From assembly GCA_902783535.1 (NCBI GenBank), contig CACZRJ010000147.1, forward strand, positions 1-9,759: 9,759 bases of DNA. The letters run 5' to 3'. The notes under the pieces were generated by a model. The model made no database searches. It was not told the DNA's origin and saw only the letters and a list, made by a program, of their open reading frames with translations. This document shows, one piece after another, positions 1 through 6,238 of the stretch. The position numbers and the translations under genes were made by a program. Positions within the stretch are counted from its first letter, which is position 1. Every line of letters begins with the position of its first letter. Source of the stretch: an uncultured Ruminococcus sp. (GTDB lineage Bacteria; Bacillota; Clostridia; Oscillospirales; CAG-382).

Positions 1-907
1 CTCCCTTGAACTGGCAGAACTTCAGGACGGCTTTCCAGGTTGTTCCGATCGGGATTCTGAGAACGCAAGGCTTTCCGAATCCGGACCCGGAAACGGACAG
101 GATATGCTCGGTATGGGCAAAGCCGGTCGCCAGGCCGGCGTACAGAGCCGCGGACGATTGTCCGCTGATGATGAAAATATCTTCGGCTTTTTTCCCGAAC
201 GGGATATTGTAGATGGCGGAAAGGAGCGAAGCGTCGCATACGGGATACCTGGCCGCGACTTCCGCAATTGAGAAGACCGGGTCGTCTTTGACAAGAGAAG
301 ACAGTTTCTTCTTCAGCCCTTTTCTGGAAACGTCCGTGATCAGGACGATTTTCGAGGCGCCGAGAAAACTGCAGAGAATCTTCGCTCCGTTTAAGACGGA
401 TTCCGCGGAATCCATAGCGAAAGAATAATTCGTAAAGGATGCGGAAACAGCGTCGGTCAGATCTACGAGAATCCTTCGTACGGAACCGTTTTTCCCGGAA
501 ACGGACCTCCACAGATAATCGTTTCTGCGTGTGTCATGAACACCCAGAGTTCGGATCGCGGCGACCATTTCTTCGGGAGAAATGTCCCCGATCGGTCTGG
601 TTTCCGGCGCTCTGACGGGAATCGCCATCCGCTGCGTATTGTCGGTCAATCCGGCATAGATTTGCCCGTGCAGAGAGAAAAGACCGTCGAAGGATCCGGA
701 AACGGTCGCGTAAACGGGAGAACCGTCTTCGAGGACCGCGATTTCGGATCCGATGCGGACAGGTTCTGACAATTCGACGGACAGGCGGTACCCTCCGTCG
801 GAAGGAAGGCCGAGATAGACACGTCCGGCATCAGGAAGTGTATAGCGGTGTTTCCATGCGTCTGTTCTGGGCGGAAAAAACACGCCCCCGGGCAATTGCA
901 AAACCAT
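1..907 (-). CDS. RnfC-like protein, N-terminal part, degenerate (runs off the left edge)
   Basis: The minus strand is open from an ATG at 907 to the window edge: 302 codons, no stop, C-terminus missing. An in-frame TGA lies just upstream, and AGAGG (919-923) precedes the ATG by 11 nt. The N-terminus resembles the barrel-sandwich domain of RnfC, the peripheral electron-input subunit of the Rnf ion pump: GGVFFPP at residues 7-13, then a stretch ending YATVSGSFDG (66-75), like the SAPVHASVSG segment of RnfC. Residues about 113-240 align with the Complex1_51K fold (ILCSFLGASKIVLI, then ARYPVCDASLLSAIYN, matching YPQGxEKQLI of RnfC). Residues 268-298 look like the start of the SLBB part (VSGSGFGKP ... 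RIPIGTTW). The GGAGFPT flavin/NADH loop and the NGAECEP motif are not present. It is therefore probably a paralogue rather than a working Rnf subunit. The family assignment comes from remembered motifs. Whether Fe-S motifs follow cannot be seen. Confidence 0.65.
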   Translation of the reverse strand, partial: MVLQLPGGVFFPPRTDAWKHRYTLPDAGRVYLGLPSDGGYRLSVELSEPVRIGSEIAVLEDGSPVYATVSGSFDGLFSLHGQIYAGLTDNTQRMAIPVRAPETRPIGDISPEEMVAAIRTLGVHDTRRNDYLWRSVSGKNGSVRRILVDLTDAVSASFTNYSFAMDSAESVLNGAKILCSFLGASKIVLITDVSRKGLKKKLSSLVKDDPVFSIAEVAARYPVCDASLLSAIYNIPFGKKAEDIFIISGQSSAALYAGLATGFAHTEHILSVSGSGFGKPCVLRIPIGTTWKAVLKFCQFKG

Positions 908-931
908 AATGACGCACACCTCTCATTACCA

Positions 932-960
932 TAAATAATCTCACAATATATTATATTCAA
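932..960 (-). promoter_or_regulatory. Candidate promoter for the RnfC-like gene
   Basis: On the minus strand TTGAAT (960-955) and TATTTA (937-932) are separated by 17 nt. This would place the transcript start about 18 nt before the ATG at 907. An overlapping alternative is a perfect TATAAT at 955-950, with only a weak TTGCGT-like -35 about 16 nt upstream. The stretch is strikingly AT-rich compared with its surroundings, as expected for a promoter. Which hexamer pair is used cannot be told from sequence. Confidence 0.4.
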
Positions 961-1025
961 AAAGCCGCCGTACGCAATAGAAAGACGAAAAAAACATTCC
1001 CAATCAAAAACTTTTCCGTGGTGTA

Positions 1026-1054
1026 TTGAAAAAGAACGGAAAATCATCTATAAT
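1026..1054 (+). promoter_or_regulatory. Near-consensus sigma-A promoter of the DUF4364-nth operon
   Basis: TTGAAA (1026-1031) and a perfect TATAAT (1049-1054) are separated by exactly 17 nt. Transcription should start near 1061, giving a 5' leader of about 57 nt before the ATG at 1118. This is the best promoter in the window, and it would drive DUF4364, nth, the TtcA-like gene and yhbY, probably also the zinc-ribbon gene. It is divergent from the RnfC-like gene. Confidence 0.75.
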
Positions 1055-1069
1055 TGCCGGTGTTGAGAA

Positions 1070-1100
1070 GCTTGCCGGCGGAAGAAGATCTTCGGCAAGC
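1070..1100 (+). promoter_or_regulatory. Leader hairpin upstream of the DUF4364 gene
   Basis: GCTTGCCG (1070-1077) pairs perfectly with CGGCAAGC (1093-1100) around a 15-nt purine-rich loop. It sits between the predicted transcript start and the Shine-Dalgarno AAGGGGAG (1105-1112). Competing pairings exist: GCCGG at 1056-1060 could pair with CCGGC at 1075-1079. No U-run follows, so it is not an intrinsic terminator. It may stabilise the mRNA or tune initiation. It resembles no riboswitch class I know. Confidence 0.4.
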
Positions 1101-1117
1101 CGGAAAGGGGAGTCCAG

Positions 1118-1666
1118 ATGGACGAACTGGAATATCGGAATCAGGCGAAAATCTTTATTCTTTACATTATGAACAGCATACAGGAGCCGCAGGAATTCAC
1201 GACCATCAACGACATGGTGCTCCAGGACGGGCTGGTCAATTATTTTGATTTTGCGACCGCGTTCAACGACCTTCTTGAGAAGAAACAGATCGAGGAGCTT
1301 CCGGGAGAGGACGGTAAGGAACCGAGCTACCGCGTCACGGCGGAGGGAAAGTCCATTCTGGAGAGCTACGAGACGGATCTTTCCGCGGAGGTTCGCGACA
1401 GGGCGCTCAGACACGCGCTTCGCATTTTCATGTTCAAGCGGAACGGCGTCCGCCAGAAAAGCGAGATCGAAGACGTTCCCGGCGGGTGCATGCTTCACTG
1501 TGAGATTACCGATCAGACAAGAACGCTGTTCAAATCGTCGGTTTTTGTCAACGACCCGGACTACGCGAAAAGGCTGAAGGAAAACTTTGACGATCATGCC
1601 GACGTCATATACAAGGGAACGATGTCGCTGCTTTCAGGAGACGTGAATTACATTTTCGATGAATGA
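1118..1666 (+). CDS. DUF4364 family protein (predicted winged-helix)
   Basis: This 182-residue protein matches what I know of DUF4364, a family of about 170-180 residues in Clostridia with no characterised function. Residues about 8-85 look like a winged-helix DNA-binding fold: helices around FILYIMNSIQ and FATAFNDLLEKKQIEEL, then a wing-like YRVTAEGKSILESY reminiscent of PadR/MarR proteins. The C-terminal half (about 120-182) is beta-rich and lacks recognisable catalytic residues. The ATG at 1118 has AAGGGGAG (1105-1112) 5 nt upstream. The gene is first in its operon behind a strong promoter and overlaps nth by 8 nt. It could be a transcription factor, possibly autoregulatory, but that is inference from fold and position. 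Confidence 0.85.
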   Translation: MDELEYRNQAKIFILYIMNSIQEPQEFTTINDMVLQDGLVNYFDFATAFNDLLEKKQIEELPGEDGKEPSYRVTAEGKSILESYETDLSAEVRDRALRHALRIFMFKRNGVRQKSEIEDVPGGCMLHCEITDQTRTLFKSSVFVNDPDYAKRLKENFDDHADVIYKGTMSLLSGDVNYIFDE

Positions 1667-2309
1667 GCTTGTGAGAATGGCGGAAATCATCCGCCTGCTG
1701 GAAAAAATATATCCGGACGGGGAATGCATGCTGGAATCCGGCGGAGACCCGTTCCGTCTGCTTGTCATGGCCATTTTGTCGGCGCAGTGCACGGATGCGC
1801 GTGTAAACGCGGTTTCCGAAGAATTGTTCAAAAGGTTTCCGGATCCCGCGTCTTTTGCGGACGCCCGCAGGGAAGACATTGAGGAGCTGATCCGGTCGTG
1901 CGGTCTGTTCCGGACGAAAGCGGAAAATCTCCGGAAGTGCGCGAAAATGATCGTTGAAGAATACGGCGGAAAGGTCCCGTCATCCATGGAAGATCTGCTG
2001 AAACTTCCGGGCGTCGGGAGAAAGGTCGCCAACCTCATACGCGGAGACGTCTTCGGGCTTGGAGGGATCGTCGCGGATACGCACTGCATCCGCATTTCCG
2101 GAAGACTCGGCTTCTCGGACGGAAAGGATCCTCTTAAGACAGAGCGCGATCTGGATCCGCTTGTTCCGAAGGAGAAGCAGAGCGCCTTCTGTCATCGTCT
2201 GGTACTGTTCGGCAGAGATGTCTGCTCCGCAAGAAATCCGAAATGCGCCGCATGTGCTCTGATACGGTTGTGCAGGCATCCGTCGCCGGATGCGGAGAGC
2301 GAAAGATGA
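1659..2309 (+). CDS. nth: Endonuclease III (DNA glycosylase/AP lyase)
   Basis: Endonuclease III removes oxidised pyrimidines and nicks the resulting abasic site in base excision repair. The 216-residue protein is close to the usual length of about 211. It has LSAQCTDARVN (40-50), the helix-hairpin-helix LPGVGRKVAN with the lyase lysine at K122, and VADTHCIRI with the catalytic aspartate at D140. Cysteines at 189, 196, 199 and 205 have the exact C-x6-C-x2-C-x5-C spacing of the [4Fe-4S] loop, so the cluster should form. The start is uncertain. ATG 1659 overlaps the DUF4364 gene by 8 nt and lacks a well-spaced ribosome site; ATG 1677 is the alternative. The stop overlaps the next start as ATGA (2306-2309), implying translational coupling. 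Confidence 0.95.
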   Translation: MNELVRMAEIIRLLEKIYPDGECMLESGGDPFRLLVMAILSAQCTDARVNAVSEELFKRFPDPASFADARREDIEELIRSCGLFRTKAENLRKCAKMIVEEYGGKVPSSMEDLLKLPGVGRKVANLIRGDVFGLGGIVADTHCIRISGRLGFSDGKDPLKTERDLDPLVPKEKQSAFCHRLVLFGRDVCSARNPKCAACALIRLCRHPSPDAESER

Positions 2310-3091
2310 GTTTGAATTTGAATATACCGTCCCTGCAAACGCTTTTGTCCTCCGTCCGCAGAGCGGTGGACGACTACGATATGATCGCCGAAGGCGACAG
2401 GATCGCCGTCGGTGTTTCCGGCGGAAAAGACAGCCTTGCATTGCTTTGTGTCCTTTCCGCATTGAAAAAGTTCTACCCGATCCGGTTCGAGATCGTCCCG
2501 GTCCACCTTCGGATGGGGTTTCCCGGAGAAGATTCAGAACCAATCCTGGAGCTTTGCGAAGAATTGGGCCTGAAGCTCGTGGAGGTCCCGACCGACATTT
2601 ACGAGGTCGTGTTCGGGATCCGGCAGGAAAAAAGTCCCTGTTCCCTTTGCGCGAATCTCCGGAGAGGAATTCTCTACAGCACCGCAAAAGCCGCGGGATG
2701 CAGAAAGATCGCGCTCGGCCACCATTTCGATGACGCGGTGGAAACGCTGATGATGAATCTGTTCGTCGAGGGCAGATTCGGCTGTTTCGCACCGGTCACA
2801 TATCTCAGCCGCATGGAAGTGACGATGATCCGCCCCATGCTGTATGTAAAGGAATCGGATATCCGCAGATATATTCGCTTGGCCGGCATCCGTCCGGTGC
2901 CGAAGCTCTGCCCTTCCGATGGATTTACGAAGCGGGAGGAAACGAAGCAGGCGCTCGCGGAGCTCGAACGGAAGGACCCGGGCGTCAAAAAACGCCTGTT
3001 CGGTGCATTGGAGAGGTCCGGCGTCGACGGATACGCGGTCCATCCGCGCGGAAGAAAAAAATACACGGAAGAGAATAAGGAGCAGACATGA
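2306..3091 (+). CDS. TtcA-family tRNA thiolase (PP-loop ATPase)
   Basis: This 261-residue protein belongs to the TtcA/TtuA PP-loop group, which adenylates a tRNA base and exchanges oxygen for sulfur; TtcA makes 2-thiocytidine at position 32. The PP-loop SGGKDS is at residues 38-43. PCSLC supplies C112 and C115, followed by LRRG. LGHHFDD lies at 137-143, and a third cysteine, C202, sits in VPKLCP. These three cysteines match the [4Fe-4S] ligands of TtcA. The chosen ATG (2306) overlaps the nth stop as ATGA and has GGAG 8 nt upstream. An upstream in-frame start at 2243 would lie inside nth and is unlikely. Which tRNA base it modifies in this organism is not certain. Confidence 0.9.
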   Translation: MSLNLNIPSLQTLLSSVRRAVDDYDMIAEGDRIAVGVSGGKDSLALLCVLSALKKFYPIRFEIVPVHLRMGFPGEDSEPILELCEELGLKLVEVPTDIYEVVFGIRQEKSPCSLCANLRRGILYSTAKAAGCRKIALGHHFDDAVETLMMNLFVEGRFGCFAPVTYLSRMEVTMIRPMLYVKESDIRRYIRLAGIRPVPKLCPSDGFTKREETKQALAELERKDPGVKKRLFGALERSGVDGYAVHPRGRKKYTEENKEQT

Positions 3092-3390
3092 TCACGACAA
3101 AGCAGCGCGCATATCTCCGCGGCCTGGCGGCCGCGCTCGACCCGGTGACGCAGATCGGGAAAAACGGCATCACGGAAACGGTCGTCAAAACGCTTTCGGA
3201 TGCGCTCGAAGCGCATGAACTGATCAAGGTCACCGTGCTGGAGACCTGCCCGACAAGCGCCAGAGAAACGATGGATCTCCTGAGCGGGCCGCTGCACGCG
3301 GAACAGGTCCAGGTGATCGGAAGGAAAATCGCCCTTTACCGCAGGCAGTCGGACCCCGAAAAGCGCAGGATCGTTTTGCCGAAAGCATAA
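3088..3390 (+). CDS. yhbY: YhbY family ribosome-assembly RNA-binding protein (CRM domain)
   Basis: This 100-residue single-domain CRM protein is close to the roughly 97 residues usual for YhbY, which associates with pre-50S particles. Visible landmarks are the N-terminal helix TTKQRAYLRGLA, the GKNG loop at 24-27, the central helix VVKTLSDALEAHELIKVTV, and the terminal strands with VIGRKIALYR (76-85). The ATG at 3088 overlaps the stop of the TtcA-like gene as ATGA, and AAGGAG (3077-3082) lies 5 nt upstream. In many Clostridia yhbY sits near obgE and nadD. Here it follows a tRNA thiolase, which still keeps it among translation genes. Confidence 0.95.
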   Translation: MITTKQRAYLRGLAAALDPVTQIGKNGITETVVKTLSDALEAHELIKVTVLETCPTSARETMDLLSGPLHAEQVQVIGRKIALYRRQSDPEKRRIVLPKA

Positions 3391-3413
3391 CGCAAAGTCA
3401 AAGGAACATGATT

Positions 3414-3418
3414 GGAGG
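3414..3418 (+). promoter_or_regulatory. Ribosome binding site fixing the start of the zinc-ribbon gene
   Basis: GGAGG lies 8 nt before ATG 3427. The in-frame TTG at 3412 would place this site inside the coding sequence, so ATG 3427 is the start. Confidence 0.8.
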
Positions 3419-3426
3419 ATTTGAAA

Positions 3427-3945
3427 ATGGCGAGAAGCGCAAAAGAGACGAGACAGTACAGCGCCCCTTTGGAGTACTTCTCCGGGAAGTTGAGAGCCGT
3501 TGAAAGCGCGGGGCTGAACGTTTCGCTGAAATCCGAGAACCCGACCGAATCCGGCGTCTGGTTCCGGATCCATCACGGGATGACCGCAGCCTCGTACGGA
3601 GAACGGATCACGGTCACCCTGACGCGTCTCCCGAACGGAGGGACCGGCGCGGAGATTGAATCGGAATGCGTCATGCCGACACAGATGTTTGACGCCGGGA
3701 AAAACAAATCAAACGTGAACGTGATATTCGGCTATCTTGAAAAGGACATGCCGGCATCGTTCCCTGCGGGCGGCGCATTCGCCCCTTCTCGGCAGATGCC
3801 GCCTCCTCAGCAGACGCCGCCTCCTCAGCAGACGCCCCCGGCCGGGACGGCGAAGCCGCAGCCGAAGTTCTGCATTCAATGTGGAAAACCGCTTCAGCCC
3901 GGTGCTAAATTCTGCATCGGCTGCGGGCGCAGAATATCCGGCTGA
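3427..3945 (+). CDS. Uncharacterised protein with C-terminal zinc ribbon
   Basis: I do not recognise a named function. The 172-residue protein has three parts. Residues 1-110 form an alpha/beta domain ending FDAGKNKSNVNVIFGYLEKD, a pattern I associate with small clostridial proteins carrying a TQ-x-DWGKN-like motif. Residues 115-143 are a Pro/Gln linker with a duplicated PPPQQT unit. The end is a zinc ribbon with cysteines at 149, 152, 163 and 166 (two CxxCG knuckles 10 residues apart). There is no signal peptide or membrane segment, so it is probably cytoplasmic. It begins 36 nt after yhbY with no terminator between, so it is likely the last gene of that operon. The ribbon suggests binding to nucleic acid or protein, but no role can be assigned. 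Confidence 0.75.
   Translation: MARSAKETRQYSAPLEYFSGKLRAVESAGLNVSLKSENPTESGVWFRIHHGMTAASYGERITVTLTRLPNGGTGAEIESECVMPTQMFDAGKNKSNVNVIFGYLEKDMPASFPAGGAFAPSRQMPPPQQTPPPQQTPPAGTAKPQPKFCIQCGKPLQPGAKFCIGCGRRISG
3798..3833 (+). repeat. Tandem 18-bp repeat, two copies, in the zinc-ribbon protein linker
   Basis: Two perfect copies of an 18-bp unit (GCCGCCTCCTCAGCAGAC) lie head to tail, in frame, encoding PPPQQT twice. A change in copy number would lengthen or shorten the flexible linker by six residues without a frameshift. Confidence 0.9.
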
Positions 3946-3963
3946 CATCATGCAAAAAATGGG

Positions 3964-3993
3964 AAAGGAGCAGCTGCACGGCCGCTCCTTTTT
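3964..3993. terminator. Bidirectional intrinsic terminator between convergent genes
   Basis: AAAGGAGC (3964-3971) pairs with GCTCCTTT (3984-3991), with further pairing inside, and runs into five Ts on the plus strand. On the minus strand the same hairpin is followed by CCC and then a run of six Ts. It sits 19 nt after the zinc-ribbon gene and 22 nt after the stop of the HtrA gene, so it can end both transcripts. Confidence 0.85.
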
Positions 3994-4015
3994 GTGCGCA
4001 TTTGGAAAAGTATTA

Positions 4016-5311
4016 TCATGTGTAGGACGATGACGCGCCGCTTCCGGAGGTCAGGGACTGTCTTTTTTCTCCGATGAGAACGGGCAGATCGATATATTTC
4101 CCGTCACGGAAAATATGAAGGGTCACCGTGCTTCCGATTTTACAGTTCGCGATGATTTCAGCGAGGGACGCACGCCCGGTCACCTGACTGTCATTGACCG
4201 CGGTGATGATGTCTCCCTGAAGGACGCCGGCCTTGTCGGCAGTTCCGTCGCGCGCGACCATTTCCACGTATGCGCCCTGCGGATAACCGTAATAACGGAC
4301 CGCGGTATTGCTGACGCTTTGCGTGGAAACGCCGATGTAGGGCTGCAGAACATATCCGTCTTTGATGATCTGACGTACCATCTCTATCACCGAATCGATC
4401 GGGATGGCAAAGCCGATATTGTCGATGGAGGCGGAACCTCCGACCGATCCGCTGTATTTGGCGTTCGTGATGCCGATGACTTCGCCGTACATGTTGAACA
4501 GCGCGCCGCCGGAATTGCCCGAGTTGATCGCGCAGTCCGTCTGGATCAGCTTCATCACGGTTCCGGAGGACGTCGTGACGGAGCGGTTCTGCGCGCTGAT
4601 GACGCCGGAGGTCAGGGAAAATGTCAGCTCTCCGAGCGGGTTGCCGATGGCTGCGACGAGGTCGCCCACGACCATATCGGAAGAATGCCCGATCGTGACG
4701 GGATCGATCCCGGTCGCGTCGACTTTCAGCACCGCGATGTCGTTGCTTTCGCTGTATCCGACCAGCTCCGCGGTATAGGAAACATCGTCGTATGTCGTGA
4801 CTTTGATGGAACTGGCGCCTTCGATCACGTGATAGTTCGTGAGAACGTATCCGTCATCCGTCAGGAAGAAGCCGGAGCCGGAGGCGGCGGACGTCGTCTT
4901 GTATCCGAAGAAATTGGTCGTGATCGACGTCGTGATGCCGACGGTCGAGGACACGTTTTCGGCATAGACCTGCGCATAGGACTTTTCCTGTCTTCCGGAA
5001 GAGGCTTCTGCCACGTCCAGTTTTGACTCCGCCTTTGAGACCTCCGCGACGGAGGACTTCTCCGAAGGTGAGGAAATGACGGAGGATTCCGCCGGCACAG
5101 AAACGGCGGCCGGCTCAGATATCGTATTTGCGGACCAGGAAGGGATATTTCTGATCAGATAATATGCCGCCACGCCGCATGCGGCGAGCAGGACCAGGAT
5201 GAAAACGAGGACCAGTACGGCGATGAGAACGCCGAGGGCGATATGCTTCTTTCCGTTTCCGCTTCCGGAAGTGTTATGCGGATCCGGCTGATTTTGCATT
5301 TGGTAGTTCAC
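4016..5311 (-). CDS. htrA: HtrA/DegP-type membrane-anchored serine protease with PDZ domain
   Basis: HtrA proteases degrade or refold damaged proteins outside the membrane. The 431-residue protein has a short cytoplasmic tail, a membrane anchor at about 23-52, and a Ser/Ala/Glu-rich linker to about 110. A trypsin-like domain follows with H161 (TNYHVIEG), D191 (SNDIAVLKV) and S267 (NSGNSGGAL). One PDZ domain starts near 330 (QPYIGV) and contains GVLQGDIITAVND. The anchor replaces a cleavable signal, as is usual for Gram-positive HtrA. I chose GTG 5311 because AAGGAGG (5320-5326) lies 8 nt upstream. An in-frame ATG at 5380 would give 454 residues but has only a weak site and would put the ribosome site inside the gene. 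The gene is monocistronic, between two terminators. Confidence 0.95.
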   Translation of the reverse strand: MNYQMQNQPDPHNTSGSGNGKKHIALGVLIAVLVLVFILVLLAACGVAAYYLIRNIPSWSANTISEPAAVSVPAESSVISSPSEKSSVAEVSKAESKLDVAEASSGRQEKSYAQVYAENVSSTVGITTSITTNFFGYKTTSAASGSGFFLTDDGYVLTNYHVIEGASSIKVTTYDDVSYTAELVGYSESNDIAVLKVDATGIDPVTIGHSSDMVVGDLVAAIGNPLGELTFSLTSGVISAQNRSVTTSSGTVMKLIQTDCAINSGNSGGALFNMYGEVIGITNAKYSGSVGGSASIDNIGFAIPIDSVIEMVRQIIKDGYVLQPYIGVSTQSVSNTAVRYYGYPQGAYVEMVARDGTADKAGVLQGDIITAVNDSQVTGRASLAEIIANCKIGSTVTLHIFRDGKYIDLPVLIGEKRQSLTSGSGASSSYT

Positions 5312-5319
5312 GGAAAAGA

Positions 5320-5326
5320 CCTCCTT
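5320..5326 (-). promoter_or_regulatory. Strong Shine-Dalgarno selecting the GTG start of htrA
   Basis: AAGGAGG on the minus strand lies 8 nt from GTG 5311. It decides the start against the longer in-frame ATG at 5380. Confidence 0.8.
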
Positions 5327-5442
5327 GAAAGACAATGATCGAATCGTGCCGGAGACCGGCAGGATCTTTTTTCTGTCCATATCATATCTCTTAAAACTGA
5401 AAGATTCCTGAAAAATCTTTTAAAAATATGTAAAAACGGACG
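5327..5442 (-). promoter_or_regulatory. htrA leader and promoter region
   Basis: This stretch lies between the upstream terminator and the htrA ribosome site and must hold the htrA promoter. It is AT-rich at its distal end. TATGAT is the best -10-like hexamer, near 5384-5389 on the minus strand, but no good -35 stands 17 nt away, so I do not assign the promoter firmly. A small hairpin, GCCGG-TCT-CCGGC (5348-5360), lies in the probable leader. No known stress operator such as CIRCE is visible. Confidence 0.35.
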
Positions 5443-5470
5443 AAAAAGCCGGAAGCTGTCTGCTTCCGGC
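5443..5470 (-). terminator. Intrinsic terminator of the xseA-to-MBL operon
   Basis: On the minus strand GCCGGAAGC pairs perfectly with GCTTCCGGC (9 bp, 5-nt loop), followed by five Ts. It lies 6 nt beyond the stop of the metallo-hydrolase gene and upstream of htrA, so htrA is transcribed separately. Confidence 0.93.
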
Positions 5471-5476
5471 GAAGGG

Positions 5477-6238
5477 TCAAAAGGCGACGACTTCGGAAGG
5501 GGACGCGACGCATACGCGGTCGGGCCGGTCCAGACGCGCAAGGGCGGTGTCCCGCGCGATTTCGGGCGTATTGTTGTGCTCGGACAGGTGCGCGAGCATG
5601 ATCTTTTCCGTTCCGTGGCTGACGAGATGGGGAAGAAGCCCGGCGCAGTCGGGATTTGACAAATGACCGTTGGGCCCGGCGATCCTCCGCTTCAGAGGGG
5701 GCGGATACGGACCGTTTTCCAGAAGGTCCGGATCGTAATTGGATTCGATGACGACCCGGCGGCAGCCGGACATCGCGCGGACAACCTGCTCGGACAGGTG
5801 GCCGATGTCCGTGAAATATGCGAACTCTTCGGAACCGAACGAAATGCGGAATCCGACCGAGCCGATCGCGTCGTGCGGCGTTTTGACGGGATAGATCCTC
5901 GTGTCGTCGAGAATGATGACGTCCCCCGGGTCTCCGGAAATCAGGAAGGGATAAGCGCACGGAGAAGACCGGGACAGATCCGGAAAGCAGGGCGAGGGGG
6001 CATAGACGGGCACGCGCATGGAATGGTAAAGGACATCGAGCCCTGCCGTGTGGTCGCTGTGTTCGTGCGTCAGAAGAATACAGCGAACCGAAGAAATATC
6101 GTATCCGACCGAGCGAACCGCGGAGCAGATCCGCTTTGCCGACAGTCCGGCGTCGATCAGAAACAGGTCGTTTCCGTTCCGGATCAGGCAGCTGTTCCCT
6201 TTTGAGGAGGAACCGATCATGTAGATTTCCGCTGACAT
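5477..6238 (-). CDS. MBL-fold metallo-hydrolase, WalJ/YycJ-like
   Basis: This 253-residue metallo-beta-lactamase-fold protein has its metal-binding signature THEHSDH at 57-63, with further likely ligands H122 (TPHDA), D144 (YFTDIGH) and H217 (LAHLSEHN). The opening GSSSKGNSCLI and the GHLSN segment (191-195) are typical of the WalJ/YycJ group. Members of that group are often linked to the WalK/WalR cell-wall system and have been reported as nucleases, but no walKR genes are present here. The ATG directly abuts the stop of the kinase gene upstream (no gap), so the two are translationally linked. It is the last gene of the leftward operon. Family membership is clear; the substrate is unknown. 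Confidence 0.9.
   Translation of the reverse strand: MSAEIYMIGSSSKGNSCLIRNGNDLFLIDAGLSAKRICSAVRSVGYDISSVRCILLTHEHSDHTAGLDVLYHSMRVPVYAPSPCFPDLSRSSPCAYPFLISGDPGDVIILDDTRIYPVKTPHDAIGSVGFRISFGSEEFAYFTDIGHLSEQVVRAMSGCRRVVIESNYDPDLLENGPYPPPLKRRIAGPNGHLSNPDCAGLLPHLVSHGTEKIMLAHLSEHNNTPEIARDTALARLDRPDRVCVASPSEVVAF

Noticed and set aside
22..428. Several short open frames on both strands in the left 900 bases, which might suggest small genes or a broken gene
   Set aside because: One continuous minus-strand frame covers 1-907 without a stop and explains the region. The short frames are shadows of it.
2674..3576. A 300-codon minus-strand frame crossing three plus-strand genes
   Set aside because: It spans the TtcA-like gene, yhbY and part of the zinc-ribbon gene, all with strong family evidence and ribosome sites.
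4115..5026. A long open frame of about 300 codons on the plus strand opposite htrA
   Set aside because: It is antisense to a clear serine protease with an intact catalytic triad. Its composition is Asp/Arg/Gly-rich shadow sequence without a recognisable domain.
5399..5421. AT-rich inverted repeat (AAAGATT ... AATCTTT) between the terminator and htrA
   Set aside because: It is a weak stem of A/T pairs with no adjoining T-run of its own beyond the local AT-richness. I see no basis for calling it an operator or a second terminator.
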